This document shows, one piece after another, positions 1 through 6,719 of a stretch of 9,760 nt of DNA. Source of the DNA: an uncultured Bacilli bacterium. Its GTDB lineage: Bacteria; Bacillota_I; Bacilli_A; RF39; UBA660. Every line of letters starts with the position of its first letter. Position 1 is the first letter of the stretch. The notes beneath the pieces are model-generated. The model searched no databases and was not told where the DNA came from. It saw only the letters and a list, made by a program, of their open reading frames with translations. The stretch spans positions 1 through 9,760 of the forward strand of contig CAJUHL010000056.1 in NCBI GenBank assembly GCA_910586425.1, written 5' to 3'. Both the position numbers and the translations under genes were made by a program.

Positions 1-152
1 TGGCGGTCTATCTCTTGTTTTCGGTTGCTTGCTTCTTTACCGTACATGAGCATTGAAAGACGGATTCTATTGACTAGATCTAATACATCGTCAAGATTTT
101 CTTCTGCAAGAGGCTCCCCTCGTATGTAATCATTTATAATTACCTTCTCCAT
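1..152 (-). CDS. Hypothetical protein, N-terminal 50 codons only (runs off the window)
   Basis: The frame opens at ATG (152-150) and stays open to the window edge. The visible product starts MEKVIINDYIRGEPL and continues with an acidic then basic, probably helical stretch (EENLDDVLDLVNRIRLSML). A GGAG about ten bases upstream, inside the last codons of nrdG, serves as ribosome binding site. The start codon lies upstream of the nrdG stop, so the genes overlap by 13 bases and are probably translationally coupled. I do not recognise the family. Its place directly behind nrdD/nrdG suggests the same transcript, but nothing in the fragment shows a function. Confidence 0.6.
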   Translation of the reverse strand, partial: MEKVIINDYIRGEPLAEENLDDVLDLVNRIRLSMLMYGKEASNRKQEIDR

Positions 153-2158
153 AAAACAACTTCTCCAACCTTTCTAGTCTCATTTAAATCAATAATCCTT
201 TGATTAGAAGATCCTTTAAAAAGTAAATCAGTATTTCTAAGATCATTTTCAAATCTACCATCTACCAGAACATCCACTAAATTTAGTAATTTACTTGTAA
301 CAGAGTCGCCAATTAATTCTTCATATGTATGTCCTGAATATAACCAGATATTTCTATTTTCGTTTTTTAACATTTGTGCTAATTTAATAAACGCTTTTGC
401 TTGTAAACTACATTCCCCTCCTGAAAAAGTAATATCATTACCATTTCCAAGTAATAATTTTGCCAAATTATTAACAGAACTAGGTTTTCCATTTTTTATA
501 TTGTGACTTTGTGGATTATGGCATCCATTACAATGTAAATTACATTTTGCGCAATATACTGTGTTTCTAAAACCAACGCCATCTACAATAGTGTCGTATT
601 TAATATCCATATAATAGATAACACCAGATCCATCGCCAATAAATTTATCATTATAATTTTCAATATCTTTGGATGAATATGTCCATGTATCATTAACGAT
701 ATTTCTAACAGTTTCTCTATTTATCCCCGTTAAATCTGCAATTTCTCTATTGGTATATAAATTACCATCTTTAAGATTCTTAACCATAATATAATCTTCT
801 TTTTTTGTATTATCTAATATGTGTCTATTATCTATGACATCAATATTTTCAGTGATATTTTTATAAGTCTTTTTATTTGCAATATTTGAAGAAACTCCCC
901 TCCCAACTCCATATTTTTTATCTAATTGCCTATAAGGAATGCAATTTTGTAATGCATCCTTATAAATATTAATAATTATTTCTTCTGTTAACAATGGTTT
1001 GGGTTGTTTTTTTTGCTTGCTACCTTCTCGTTCATACCATTTAAAGTATCCTGTATGATTTTGCCAATATCCTCTTCCACGCGAAACCATGTCGTCATGA
1101 TTTTCTTGTGAATTTCCTATAATTAAATGATCTGGATTGCAACATTGCGGATTGTCACACATATGTCTCGTTAGTTCGTCATTATTAACTTTTAGTTCTC
1201 TTCCTAATTTTATTTCAAGAACACGTTTATGGAGTTTTATCTTTTTCTTTCCAGAGTATACATAAACATAACCATCTGGATGTTGACTATGACTTATACA
1301 ATTCCAGCATCCATTTTTGCCAACCTCAACAATAATGGGTTTTCTGTTACTTTCAATATCTTTTAAATCTCGTATATTTAATAATTTATAATGAGTGTCG
1401 TCTATAATTCCAACTTGTAAATTATCCTTTATAAATATCCCATCTATATCAGTATTATTATCTGAAAATAATCTAAAAGTTTTTTCATTAGATTGTATCA
1501 AGTTTTTATATCTCATATCATACATATCATTATTTTTAAACAAAATATAATTGCATTCTATATCACCAATCAAATTTCGATATAAATACCTATGTAATTT
1601 GACATTATCTTTTGATACAATAAATCCGTCTGTCTTGCTATATAACCAATGGATATGCTTTACATAATCAACTGCGTTTAAATCAATTTTAACTAATGCT
1701 ATATCAATTTGATCAGAACCTCTAACATGTAGTATGGCGTAATCATTCTCATATGAAATTTCATTCAAATCACAACAAGTAGTTGCTAAACACTTCCCAT
1801 ATTTTTTCATATGTTCAGTATGTTTACTACAATAATAATGACCATCAAATATTTTAGTAACCTTTTTACCACAATAGATACAAACATTATTTTTAGTGTT
1901 AAAATATGTTGTAGCACAAGAATTACACAACGTATGTTGTTGTTTATAATAATCACAATATTGAATTCTATGTTCCTTTTTACACATCGGACATTCTGTA
2001 TTAATTTTGACATGCGATGTTGGTTTGATGTCATCCACTTTTACATGAATGACATCTCCAAAATTACCATTGTAACCAAGTTCTTTATAGTATTTCATAT
2101 TCTTGCTTCCAAGTTTTACATCAACAGAATCCGATAATATACATTTAATATTATCTAT
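140..2158 (-). CDS. nrdG: HNH homing endonuclease-like protein fused in frame to anaerobic RNR activase NrdG
   Basis: One uninterrupted frame joins two proteins. Numbering from the ATG at 2098, residues 1-100 are Cys-rich (CPMC at 36-39, CNSC, CIYC), like the zinc-binding front of phage HNH endonucleases. Residues ~120-205 look like a degenerate HNH/DNA-binding module. Residues ~260-342 are an intact HNH module (LHKR, RHMCDNPQCCNPDHL, then ENHDDM). Helix-turn-helix-like segments follow at ~371-412 and ~438-475. Residues 497-652 are a full-length NrdG: radical-SAM cysteines C519-x3-C523-x2-C526, SGGEC, YSGHTYEEL and the VDGRFENDL...FKGSSNQRIIDL ending. NrdG binds a 4Fe-4S cluster and S-adenosylmethionine and generates the glycyl radical of NrdD, encoded just upstream. 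Start is uncertain: ATG 2098 has no nearby ribosome site, whereas GGAGGTG at 2172-2166 stands 9 bases before an in-frame ATA (2158), and the extension (VDVKLGSKN) fits this family. NrdG might also be made separately from ATG 610, though no good ribosome site precedes it. Confidence 0.85.
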   Translation of the reverse strand: MDNIKCILSDSVDVKLGSKNMKYYKELGYNGNFGDVIHVKVDDIKPTSHVKINTECPMCKKEHRIQYCDYYKQQHTLCNSCATTYFNTKNNVCIYCGKKVTKIFDGHYYCSKHTEHMKKYGKCLATTCCDLNEISYENDYAILHVRGSDQIDIALVKIDLNAVDYVKHIHWLYSKTDGFIVSKDNVKLHRYLYRNLIGDIECNYILFKNNDMYDMRYKNLIQSNEKTFRLFSDNNTDIDGIFIKDNLQVGIIDDTHYKLLNIRDLKDIESNRKPIIVEVGKNGCWNCISHSQHPDGYVYVYSGKKKIKLHKRVLEIKLGRELKVNNDELTRHMCDNPQCCNPDHLIIGNSQENHDDMVSRGRGYWQNHTGYFKWYEREGSKQKKQPKPLLTEEIIINIYKDALQNCIPYRQLDKKYGVGRGVSSNIANKKTYKNITENIDVIDNRHILDNTKKEDYIMVKNLKDGNLYTNREIADLTGINRETVRNIVNDTWTYSSKDIENYNDKFIGDGSGVIYYMDIKYDTIVDGVGFRNTVYCAKCNLHCNGCHNPQSHNIKNGKPSSVNNLAKLLLGNGNDITFSGGECSLQAKAFIKLAQMLKNENRNIWLYSGHTYEELIGDSVTSKLLNLVDVLVDGRFENDLRNTDLLFKGSSNQRIIDLNETRKVGEVVLWRR

Positions 2159-2165
2159 ATATCAG

Positions 2166-2172
2166 CACCTCC
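2166..2172 (-). promoter_or_regulatory. Strong Shine-Dalgarno GGAGGTG between nrdD and the HNH-nrdG gene
   Basis: The motif lies just after the nrdD TGA (2178-2176) and is the best ribosome site in the gap. It is 67 bases from the first ATG of the fusion frame, too far to serve it. It is 9 bases from an in-frame ATA and 18 from an in-frame ATT. An out-of-frame ATG (2144) gives only a 7-codon peptide. It may be the original nrdG ribosome site, left in place when the endonuclease gene was inserted. Confidence 0.7.
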
Positions 2173-2175
2173 GTT

Positions 2176-4383
2176 TCAATTATGGCAAACTCTATCATTA
2201 AGTTCTGCTAATTTTGCATTATTCCAACTATTTATTGCTCCAACTAAATAGCCAGTAATTCTTTCAATAGTGTCTATATTTTCGCTTCCACACTCCAAAC
2301 ATTGCTTTAAGTCTCTTATAGCACTTTCCCAACCACAATCAAGACAGCGATTTCTCAAATGATTAATGGAACCATATCCAATATTATTATCGCGAATAAT
2401 TTTAACTACCTGCATAACTGCTTCTGGATTGTGCGTTGCATCACCATCCAATTCTACATAGAAGATATGCCCTCCGAGAGTTAATTCATGATATGGAGAT
2501 TCAACTTCAGCTTTATGTTTAATCGTGCAGTGATACCACACAGGGATATGATTAGAATTAGTATAGTAATCTTTATCTGTAATATGTTCAATTACACCAA
2601 AATCTTTCCTGTCTTTCTTAGTGAATTTCCCAGATAAACCTTCTGCTGGTGTAGCCAATACAGAATAATTCAAGTCGTATTCATCAGCCCACATCTTTAC
2701 TCTATCTCTAAGATGAGTAATAATTTCAACACCTAATTTCTGTGATTCTTCAGATTCTCCATGATGTTTGCCTGTTAATGCAATTAGGCATTCAGCAAGT
2801 CCAATAAATCCCACTCCTAATGTTCCTTGTTTTAATAAATCTCCTACTCTATCACTTTTCTGTAACTTTTCAGAATAGTTCCATAATCCAGCCATTAATA
2901 ATGGGAATTGTGATTTTAGAGCTGTTTTTTGGAAACAATATCTGTCATATAACTGTCTTATTGTTATATCTGTGTATTTATCTAATTTTAGCAGAAAAGT
3001 ATTGATTCTTTTTTCATCATTTTCAATATCCATACACTCTAATGCAAGTTTGACAATATTGATTGTCGTAAAAGATAAATTTCCTCTTCCAATAGATGAT
3101 TTTTCCCCATGTCTATTTTCAAACACTCTCGTTCTGCAGCCCATTGTTGCGCATTCATATTTATATCTTTCGGAGTCATTCTCATTCCATAGATTATTTA
3201 CATTGAAAGGAGCATCTAAATTAATGAAATTGGGGAAAAATCGTCTTGCCGTTACTTTGCAAGCAAGTTCCAATAAATCATAATTTCTATCACCTTTTTC
3301 TGCACTTAATCCCTTTTTTAGTTTCCAAATTTGAATAGGAAAAATTGGTGTTTCTCCGTTACCCACTCCGTCATATGTAGAGTTAAGAATCTCTCGGATA
3401 ATGCATCTACCTTCCGCACTTGTATCTGTACCATAATTTATTGAGCTGAATACAACCTGATTCCCACCACGGCTGTGTATTGTATTCATATTATGAATAA
3501 ATGCCTCCATAGACTGATGAACTCTTGATACAGTTTTATTAATTGCTTGTTGTTTTACTCTGTCTCTACCTGTCAATGTTTTTAATGGTCTTTTTACATA
3601 ATCTTCAATTTCTTCATCAAAGAGGTAAGTGTAATCAATACCAGTAAACTCAATGAGTTTCTCTACTTCTTCAATGTATGTTTTTCTTACGTATGGTGCC
3701 AAATAATAATCAAATGCTGGAATTGCTTGTCCTCCATGCATCTCATTCTGTGCCGTCTCCATGCTGATGCAACCAATAATTGAAGCTGTCTCAATTCTTT
3801 TTGCTGGTCTACTTGAACCATGTCCTGCCCTAAAACCATTATTTAAGATTCTATCAAGAGGATGCTGTAGGCAAGTTAATGACTTGGTTGGATAATAATC
3901 TTTATCATGTATATGGATATAATTATTATCAACTGCTTCTCTTGCTTCATCACTAATTAATTCATCATCTGTATATGCTTTTGTTGTCTCACTTGCAAAC
4001 TTCATCATCATGCCAGCAGGTGTTTCAGCATTCATATTTGCATTTTCTTTTGTAACATCATTAGACTCAGTATTAACTATGCTGTTAAATACTGCATATG
4101 TTTTAGATTTTCTAATTTTATTCCTCTCGTTTCTATATATAATATATTTTCTTGCAACATCTTTTCGATTACTCGCCATCAATCTTTCTTCTACCTGATC
4201 CTGAATCTCTTCTACAGTCATACTCTTACTCAAAGATTTTATATAATTAGCAATGTCCCTAGCTTTTTCTTTCGCATAAGCAGTTTCTTCGCCATCTACA
4301 TCAATAAACGCTTTTAATACAGCTATCTTAATTTTATCTTTATCAAATTTAACTTTACGCCCATCTCTTTTTTGTACTGTCAA
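2176..4383 (-). CDS. nrdD: Anaerobic (class III) ribonucleoside-triphosphate reductase
   Basis: NrdD reduces ribonucleotides to deoxyribonucleotides with a glycyl radical, in the cytoplasm under anaerobic conditions. I place the start at TTG 4383 (735 aa): AGGAGG (4398-4393) is 9 bases upstream, and the product begins LTVQKRDGRKVKF, the usual start of an ATP-cone domain. The same frame stays open up to an ATG at 4458, but those 25 codons overlap another small gene and look unrelated. From the TTG: ATP cone ~1-90; barrel cysteines C171 (TCLQHPL) and C416 (MGCRTRV); zinc site C680/C683 and C695/C698 (CLDC...CLEC); glycyl radical motif RITGYL with G711 near the C-terminus. All key residues are present and the length is normal, so the enzyme should be functional. 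It is followed by its activase NrdG, fused to an HNH protein. The stop of the upstream 34-aa gene overlaps its ribosome site, suggesting coupled translation. Confidence 0.95.
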   Translation of the reverse strand: MTVQKRDGRKVKFDKDKIKIAVLKAFIDVDGEETAYAKEKARDIANYIKSLSKSMTVEEIQDQVEERLMASNRKDVARKYIIYRNERNKIRKSKTYAVFNSIVNTESNDVTKENANMNAETPAGMMMKFASETTKAYTDDELISDEAREAVDNNYIHIHDKDYYPTKSLTCLQHPLDRILNNGFRAGHGSSRPAKRIETASIIGCISMETAQNEMHGGQAIPAFDYYLAPYVRKTYIEEVEKLIEFTGIDYTYLFDEEIEDYVKRPLKTLTGRDRVKQQAINKTVSRVHQSMEAFIHNMNTIHSRGGNQVVFSSINYGTDTSAEGRCIIREILNSTYDGVGNGETPIFPIQIWKLKKGLSAEKGDRNYDLLELACKVTARRFFPNFINLDAPFNVNNLWNENDSERYKYECATMGCRTRVFENRHGEKSSIGRGNLSFTTINIVKLALECMDIENDEKRINTFLLKLDKYTDITIRQLYDRYCFQKTALKSQFPLLMAGLWNYSEKLQKSDRVGDLLKQGTLGVGFIGLAECLIALTGKHHGESEESQKLGVEIITHLRDRVKMWADEYDLNYSVLATPAEGLSGKFTKKDRKDFGVIEHITDKDYYTNSNHIPVWYHCTIKHKAEVESPYHELTLGGHIFYVELDGDATHNPEAVMQVVKIIRDNNIGYGSINHLRNRCLDCGWESAIRDLKQCLECGSENIDTIERITGYLVGAINSWNNAKLAELNDRVCHN

Positions 4384-4397
4384 TAACCATTTCCTCC

Positions 4398-4502
4398 TCA
4401 CATTGATAATAAAGCACAACCCAAAATTATAATCCCAATACCTACAACCGCTTTCCAATCAAAATCAAATTCAAACATACCATCCCATAAATTAATCTTC
4501 AT
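4398..4502 (-). CDS. 34-aa single-span membrane micropeptide upstream of nrdD
   Basis: ATG at 4502 opens 34 codons ending in TGA (4400-4398). The product starts MKINLWDGMFEFDFDW, with several acidic and aromatic residues. A run of about 16 mostly hydrophobic residues follows (VVGIGIIILGCALLSM), enough for one membrane span reaching the C-terminus. A GGTG element lies about 7 bases before the ATG. The stop codon touches the AGGAGG of nrdD (TGAGGAGG), so the two are probably coupled. I do not recognise the family. Such tiny membrane proteins are common in phage genomes, but a role here cannot be read from the sequence. The base pattern, ribosome site and fit between neighbours make a real gene likely. 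Confidence 0.65.
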   Translation of the reverse strand: MKINLWDGMFEFDFDWKAVVGIGIIILGCALLSM

Positions 4503-4544
4503 ATATTTTCACCTACTTCCTCGCCCAATGAAACAGGCATTTTA

Positions 4545-4784
4545 TCAATTGTTTTCTACTTTCCATTTTTGAATTTCATTATAAAAACTAATCTTAGAAT
4601 TATCATTTTCAGAATCCATAATAACTTTTACGGGTTCTACTAAATTCAAACTAAAAATTCCAAGTATACTTTTCCCATCTACCGCATATTTATTTTGCTT
4701 AACAAGAATGTCTCCATCATGATATTTACTACATATAGACACAAATTCTTTAGCTTTTTCTATTGTGTTAATATTAATTTTCAT
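4545..4784 (-). CDS. HPr-fold protein lacking the phosphorylatable histidine
   Basis: The 79-aa product aligns by eye with HPr, the phosphocarrier of the PTS: a first helix region (EKAKEFVSICSKY), strands (GDILVKQNKYAVDG), and KSILGIFSLNL, matching the K-S-[IL]-[ML]-G region around regulatory Ser46 of HPr. The loop that in HPr reads GLHARPA is replaced by NTIEKAKE, so the catalytic histidine is absent and phosphotransfer in the usual way is unlikely. A ~12-residue tail (FYNEIQKWKVENN) follows the domain. AGAGG lies 9 bases before the ATG, within the end of the upstream 46-aa gene. HPr-fold paralogues without histidine are known in Clostridia; here one lies between phage-like genes just ahead of nrdD. 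It could be a decoy or regulator of host HPr/CcpA signalling, which is inference only. Confidence 0.75.
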   Translation of the reverse strand: MKININTIEKAKEFVSICSKYHDGDILVKQNKYAVDGKSILGIFSLNLVEPVKVIMDSENDNSKISFYNEIQKWKVENN

Positions 4785-4789
4785 TTAAT

Positions 4790-4930
4790 CTATACCTCTG
4801 TATATCTCCAAAACATTCTTTTTACCTGATCATTTTCCAATGCGTCTTCTACAGTACAATTATTATTTTTGCAAAATTCATCCACATATCTTTTAAAATT
4901 CGTATTATAATTGTATTCGTTCTTTATCAA
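4790..4930 (-). CDS. 46-aa small conserved-looking protein, TTG start
   Basis: The frame runs from TTG (4930) to TAG (4792-4790). The product begins MIKNEYNYNTNFKRYVDEFC and goes on KNNNCTVEDALENDQVKRMFWRYTEV. This looks like a compact helical protein with the NFKRYVD...C..TVE.AL pattern I associate with small phage or host proteins of Clostridia. AGAGG sits 10 bases before the TTG. A TGA lies in frame shortly upstream and there is no ATG before M39, so TTG is the only reasonable start. The start overlaps the upstream gene's ribosome-site context, and the stop overlaps the ribosome site of the HPr-like gene, giving a tight operon. Function unknown. Confidence 0.7.
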   Translation of the reverse strand: MIKNEYNYNTNFKRYVDEFCKNNNCTVEDALENDQVKRMFWRYTEV

Positions 4931-4937
4931 CTTACTA

Positions 4938-5141
4938 TTACCTCTTCAAATTTCCTTTACCACCATCACGCAAATTTAATGTCCAATGCGTAACTGAATC
5001 ATCAACATTTGCGTGTGTTGCTACTCTTTGTGTGTTACTAATTACATATTCTTCATTGCCCAGCGTAGCCGTTATAAAACCGTCTGGCTTACTTAACAGT
5101 TCTTTGGCTAACGCATGACTTGTACTAATTACTTCTAAAAT
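4938..5141 (-). CDS. 67-aa phage-type protein with an apparent ATT start
   Basis: The open frame encodes (M)LEVISTSHALAKELLSKPD, then GFITATLGNEEYVISNTQRV, then ATHANVDDSVTHWTLNLRDGG, ending GNLKR. The alternation of short strands and turns looks like a real small beta-rich protein. The frame is closed by TGA at its 5' side and has no ATG, GTG or TTG before the conserved-looking region. AAGGGAG (5157-5151) stands exactly 9 bases before ATT at 5141. I therefore propose ATT as the start codon, as is known for infC in bacteria. The gene follows the deoxyribosyltransferase-like gene by 20 bases, and its stop overlaps the ribosome site of the 46-aa gene. Function unknown. Confidence 0.65.
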   Translation of the reverse strand: MLEVISTSHALAKELLSKPDGFITATLGNEEYVISNTQRVATHANVDDSVTHWTLNLRDGGKGNLKR

Positions 5142-5150
5142 TTCCGATGT

Positions 5151-5157
5151 CTCCCTT
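5151..5157 (-). promoter_or_regulatory. Shine-Dalgarno AAGGGAG that implies an ATT start
   Basis: This is the only good ribosome site between the end of the deoxyribosyltransferase-like gene and the 67-aa frame. The ATG just upstream of it (5159-5157) opens only 11 codons in another frame. Normal spacing (9 bases) to ATT 5141 supports initiation there. Confidence 0.55.
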
Positions 5158-5161
5158 CATT

Positions 5162-5623
5162 TTAATTGTATCTATCTACATAATATCTGTAGATGTAATC
5201 TATTGCATGTTTCATAGCGTCTTCGCCAGTTTCAATTCTGTCAAGTTGCTCAACTTTCCACGGATGGATATTTTTTATTTCAGATTCATCTTCCAAAAAT
5301 CCAATTATAGGTTTTCCACTAATAAACGCATACAGAATTTCATCTGAAGTGCCAAGTGAAGTATGTAAGTCTTTTAAGTTTACTAATACTATATCTGCTT
5401 CTCTAACCATTCTGAGATCAAATCGCATAACTTCAGACTCAGATTTGTGATAATTTTTACCTATCTGATAGAAATCTGTTGGTGATATAAGTGTTATATC
5501 ATCATAAAGTTGTCCAATAATATCTTCAAGTCTTGCCAAGTCGGTCACAATTTTTACAGTGATAGCATCAATATCCATAATAAAATCAACACGATATGTA
5601 GAATCATACTCAACATCTCGCAA
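5162..5623 (-). CDS. Nucleoside 2-deoxyribosyltransferase-like C-terminal half behind a foreign N-terminus
   Basis: From about residue 45 the product looks like the phage/bacterial nucleoside 2-deoxyribosyltransferase-like family: ISPTDFYQ, YHKSESEVMRFDLRMVREADIVLVNL, then GTSDEILYAFISGKPIIGF. E95 in GTSDE sits where the family carries its nucleophilic glutamate. The usual N-terminus, a Y-x-A-G-type nucleotide-fold strand and loop, is missing. In its place residues 1-38 and the open codons before them read as the end of a DHH/RecJ-type protein (separate entry). The first codon here is TTG 5623, without a convincing ribosome site; ATG 5578 is an alternative, also without one. Translation may depend on reinitiation after the helicase stop at 5668. 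The truncated fold makes enzyme activity doubtful. I rate the family call fairly good and the start poor. Confidence 0.6.
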   Translation of the reverse strand: MRDVEYDSTYRVDFIMDIDAITVKIVTDLARLEDIIGQLYDDITLISPTDFYQIGKNYHKSESEVMRFDLRMVREADIVLVNLKDLHTSLGTSDEILYAFISGKPIIGFLEDESEIKNIHPWKVEQLDRIETGEDAMKHAIDYIYRYYVDRYN

Positions 5624-5713
5624 AATATCATTAAGTCTGTTTAATGCCTCATCTTTCTTATCTATCTCTAAGCCGACAATACCGAAAGCATTAGCATGAC
5701 CTCTCCCTGACGA
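5510..5713 (-). pseudogene. C-terminal fragment of a DHH/RecJ-type nuclease
   Basis: Upstream of the TTG at 5623 the same frame is open back to 5713 and reads SSGRGHANAFGIVGLEIDKK. GRGHANAFG resembles the glycine-rich G-G-H-x-N-A-x-G motif of the DHHA1 domain in RecJ-like phosphoesterases. The next ~50 residues (DILRDVEYDSTYRVDFIMDI, then ITVKIVTDLARLEDIIGQ) fit what follows that motif in phage RecJ-like proteins. A TGA (5716-5714) closes the frame just before the motif, and the rest of the enzyme is absent. The fragment overlaps the last codons of the helicase in a different frame, and runs on in frame into the deoxyribosyltransferase-like half. The family call is moderate; that the piece is a remnant is an inference from its size. 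Confidence 0.45.
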
Positions 5714-6708
5714 TCAGAACTGTCAATCCACTCTGTTACAGTTTTTACTTTCCAATATTCATCTGATTCTTCTTGGACTCTTTTTATATATTCTTCATTA
5801 GACTCTGTATAGATACCAAAATCATCTATTTTTCTTCTGATAATTTCTCCCTTTTTGTCATGATACACACCAAGAACAATTTCTTTTTCTGGTTTTTCAA
5901 GCACAACGCCATGCAATTCCTGAAATTCCTTATTATTTATAACTGTTGTTATTAGGCAACTTCTTAAATCTTCTTCATCCATTTCATTACTCATAAATAA
6001 AAAATTTTGATTCTGTACAAGTGCAACATAAGCTGCCAATAACATCAGTTTTCTTGTTTTGCCTTCATTGGACAAGAAACCCTCAAACAACAGTTTCGTA
6101 TCTCTCATACCAAGAAAATACTCATTATACATATACCAAGGGAAAGGCAAACCAAAATTAGGTTTCTCAAGATACCTATCAATTTGTTTTGTATTATTGT
6201 CTGTAAGTTTTATTGCTTCCTCACCTGCATTGATAACTGTATGTATTTTGTCTGCCTTCGTGCGAATAATCCTATAAATATCATTTGGTGACATCTTATC
6301 GAAATTCTTATGAGACAGAATCTTTTCAACAGGAAAACCGTTTCTTCCATATTCCCTTACAAGAGAATACTTTTTAACCGTATCAAAATAGTTTTTACAA
6401 TCGTTTTCATCTGCAAGATTCATATATTGCTGTATGGTTTTCCAGCCTTTATATTGCTTATATGTGCTTAATCTTTCTGAATTCTGACTCATAAACACAT
6501 TCATTTTTGTCTCATCTACTGTCTGTGAAAAAGTCAAATAATGTGTTTCAAAACTGTCATAAAAGAACTTGACTGCCGGATCTGAGAAGTCGTATTTACT
6601 TCTCATAAAATTACCATAATTAACAAACAAATCAGGATCTTTGAGTAGTGCGCCTACAAAGCATATCTCGGCGGAAATGTTTCTATCATTTAATATAGTA
6701 TCACTCAT
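5668..6708 (-). CDS. DnaB-like replicative helicase, C-terminally truncated
   Basis: The product has the look of a phage DnaB-type helicase: an N-terminal helical domain (ISAEICFVGALLKDPDLF, about residues 10-155), a linker, then the start of a RecA-type core. The core has a P-loop-like LSNEGKTRK (K217, T218), a hydrophobic strand NFLFMSNEMDEEDLR (235-249) like the E-M stretch after the P-loop in DnaB, and an inserted segment to ~325. It then stops. The Walker B strand, the later motifs and the arginine finger are missing. Residues ~331-346 (ending MLMLSVLSA) look random and are the out-of-frame reading of the DHH fragment. Family members are usually well over 400 aa. GGAG 8 bases before ATG 6708 overlaps the stop of the mazF-like gene. 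It is unlikely to work as a helicase. Confidence 0.7.
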   Translation of the reverse strand: MSDTILNDRNISAEICFVGALLKDPDLFVNYGNFMRSKYDFSDPAVKFFYDSFETHYLTFSQTVDETKMNVFMSQNSERLSTYKQYKGWKTIQQYMNLADENDCKNYFDTVKKYSLVREYGRNGFPVEKILSHKNFDKMSPNDIYRIIRTKADKIHTVINAGEEAIKLTDNNTKQIDRYLEKPNFGLPFPWYMYNEYFLGMRDTKLLFEGFLSNEGKTRKLMLLAAYVALVQNQNFLFMSNEMDEEDLRSCLITTVINNKEFQELHGVVLEKPEKEIVLGVYHDKKGEIIRRKIDDFGIYTESNEEYIKRVQEESDEYWKVKTVTEWIDSSDRQGEVMLMLSVLSA

Positions 6709-6719
6709 AACAATTCTCC

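Noticed and set aside
1811..2137. Plus-strand open frame of 108 codons opposite the HNH region, and similar plus-strand frames over nrdD and the helicase
   Set aside because: They lie opposite well-supported genes, lack ribosome sites and give hydrophobic, low-complexity products typical of antisense readings of A+T-rich genes.
140..2158. Intein or group I intron as the explanation for the HNH inside nrdG
   Set aside because: NrdG is complete after the HNH part, so there is no split host protein. I see no intein splice motifs (N-terminal Cys/Ser, C-terminal His-Asn), and the 80-base gap upstream is too short for a group I intron core.
4384..4458. N-terminal extension of NrdD starting at ATG 4458
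   Set aside because: The extra 25 residues do not resemble the ATP-cone start, there is no good ribosome site, and the DNA is better explained by the 34-aa gene in another frame.
4499..4540. 13-codon frame (MPVSLGEEVGENI) ending in ATGA overlap with the 34-aa gene
   Set aside because: No ribosome site and too short to tell from chance, though the ATGA overlap is noted.
5709..5718. Shared 9-mer GATCAGAAC at 5712 and 9474 as a recombination site
   Set aside because: A single short match between distant points is expected by chance and the flanks differ.
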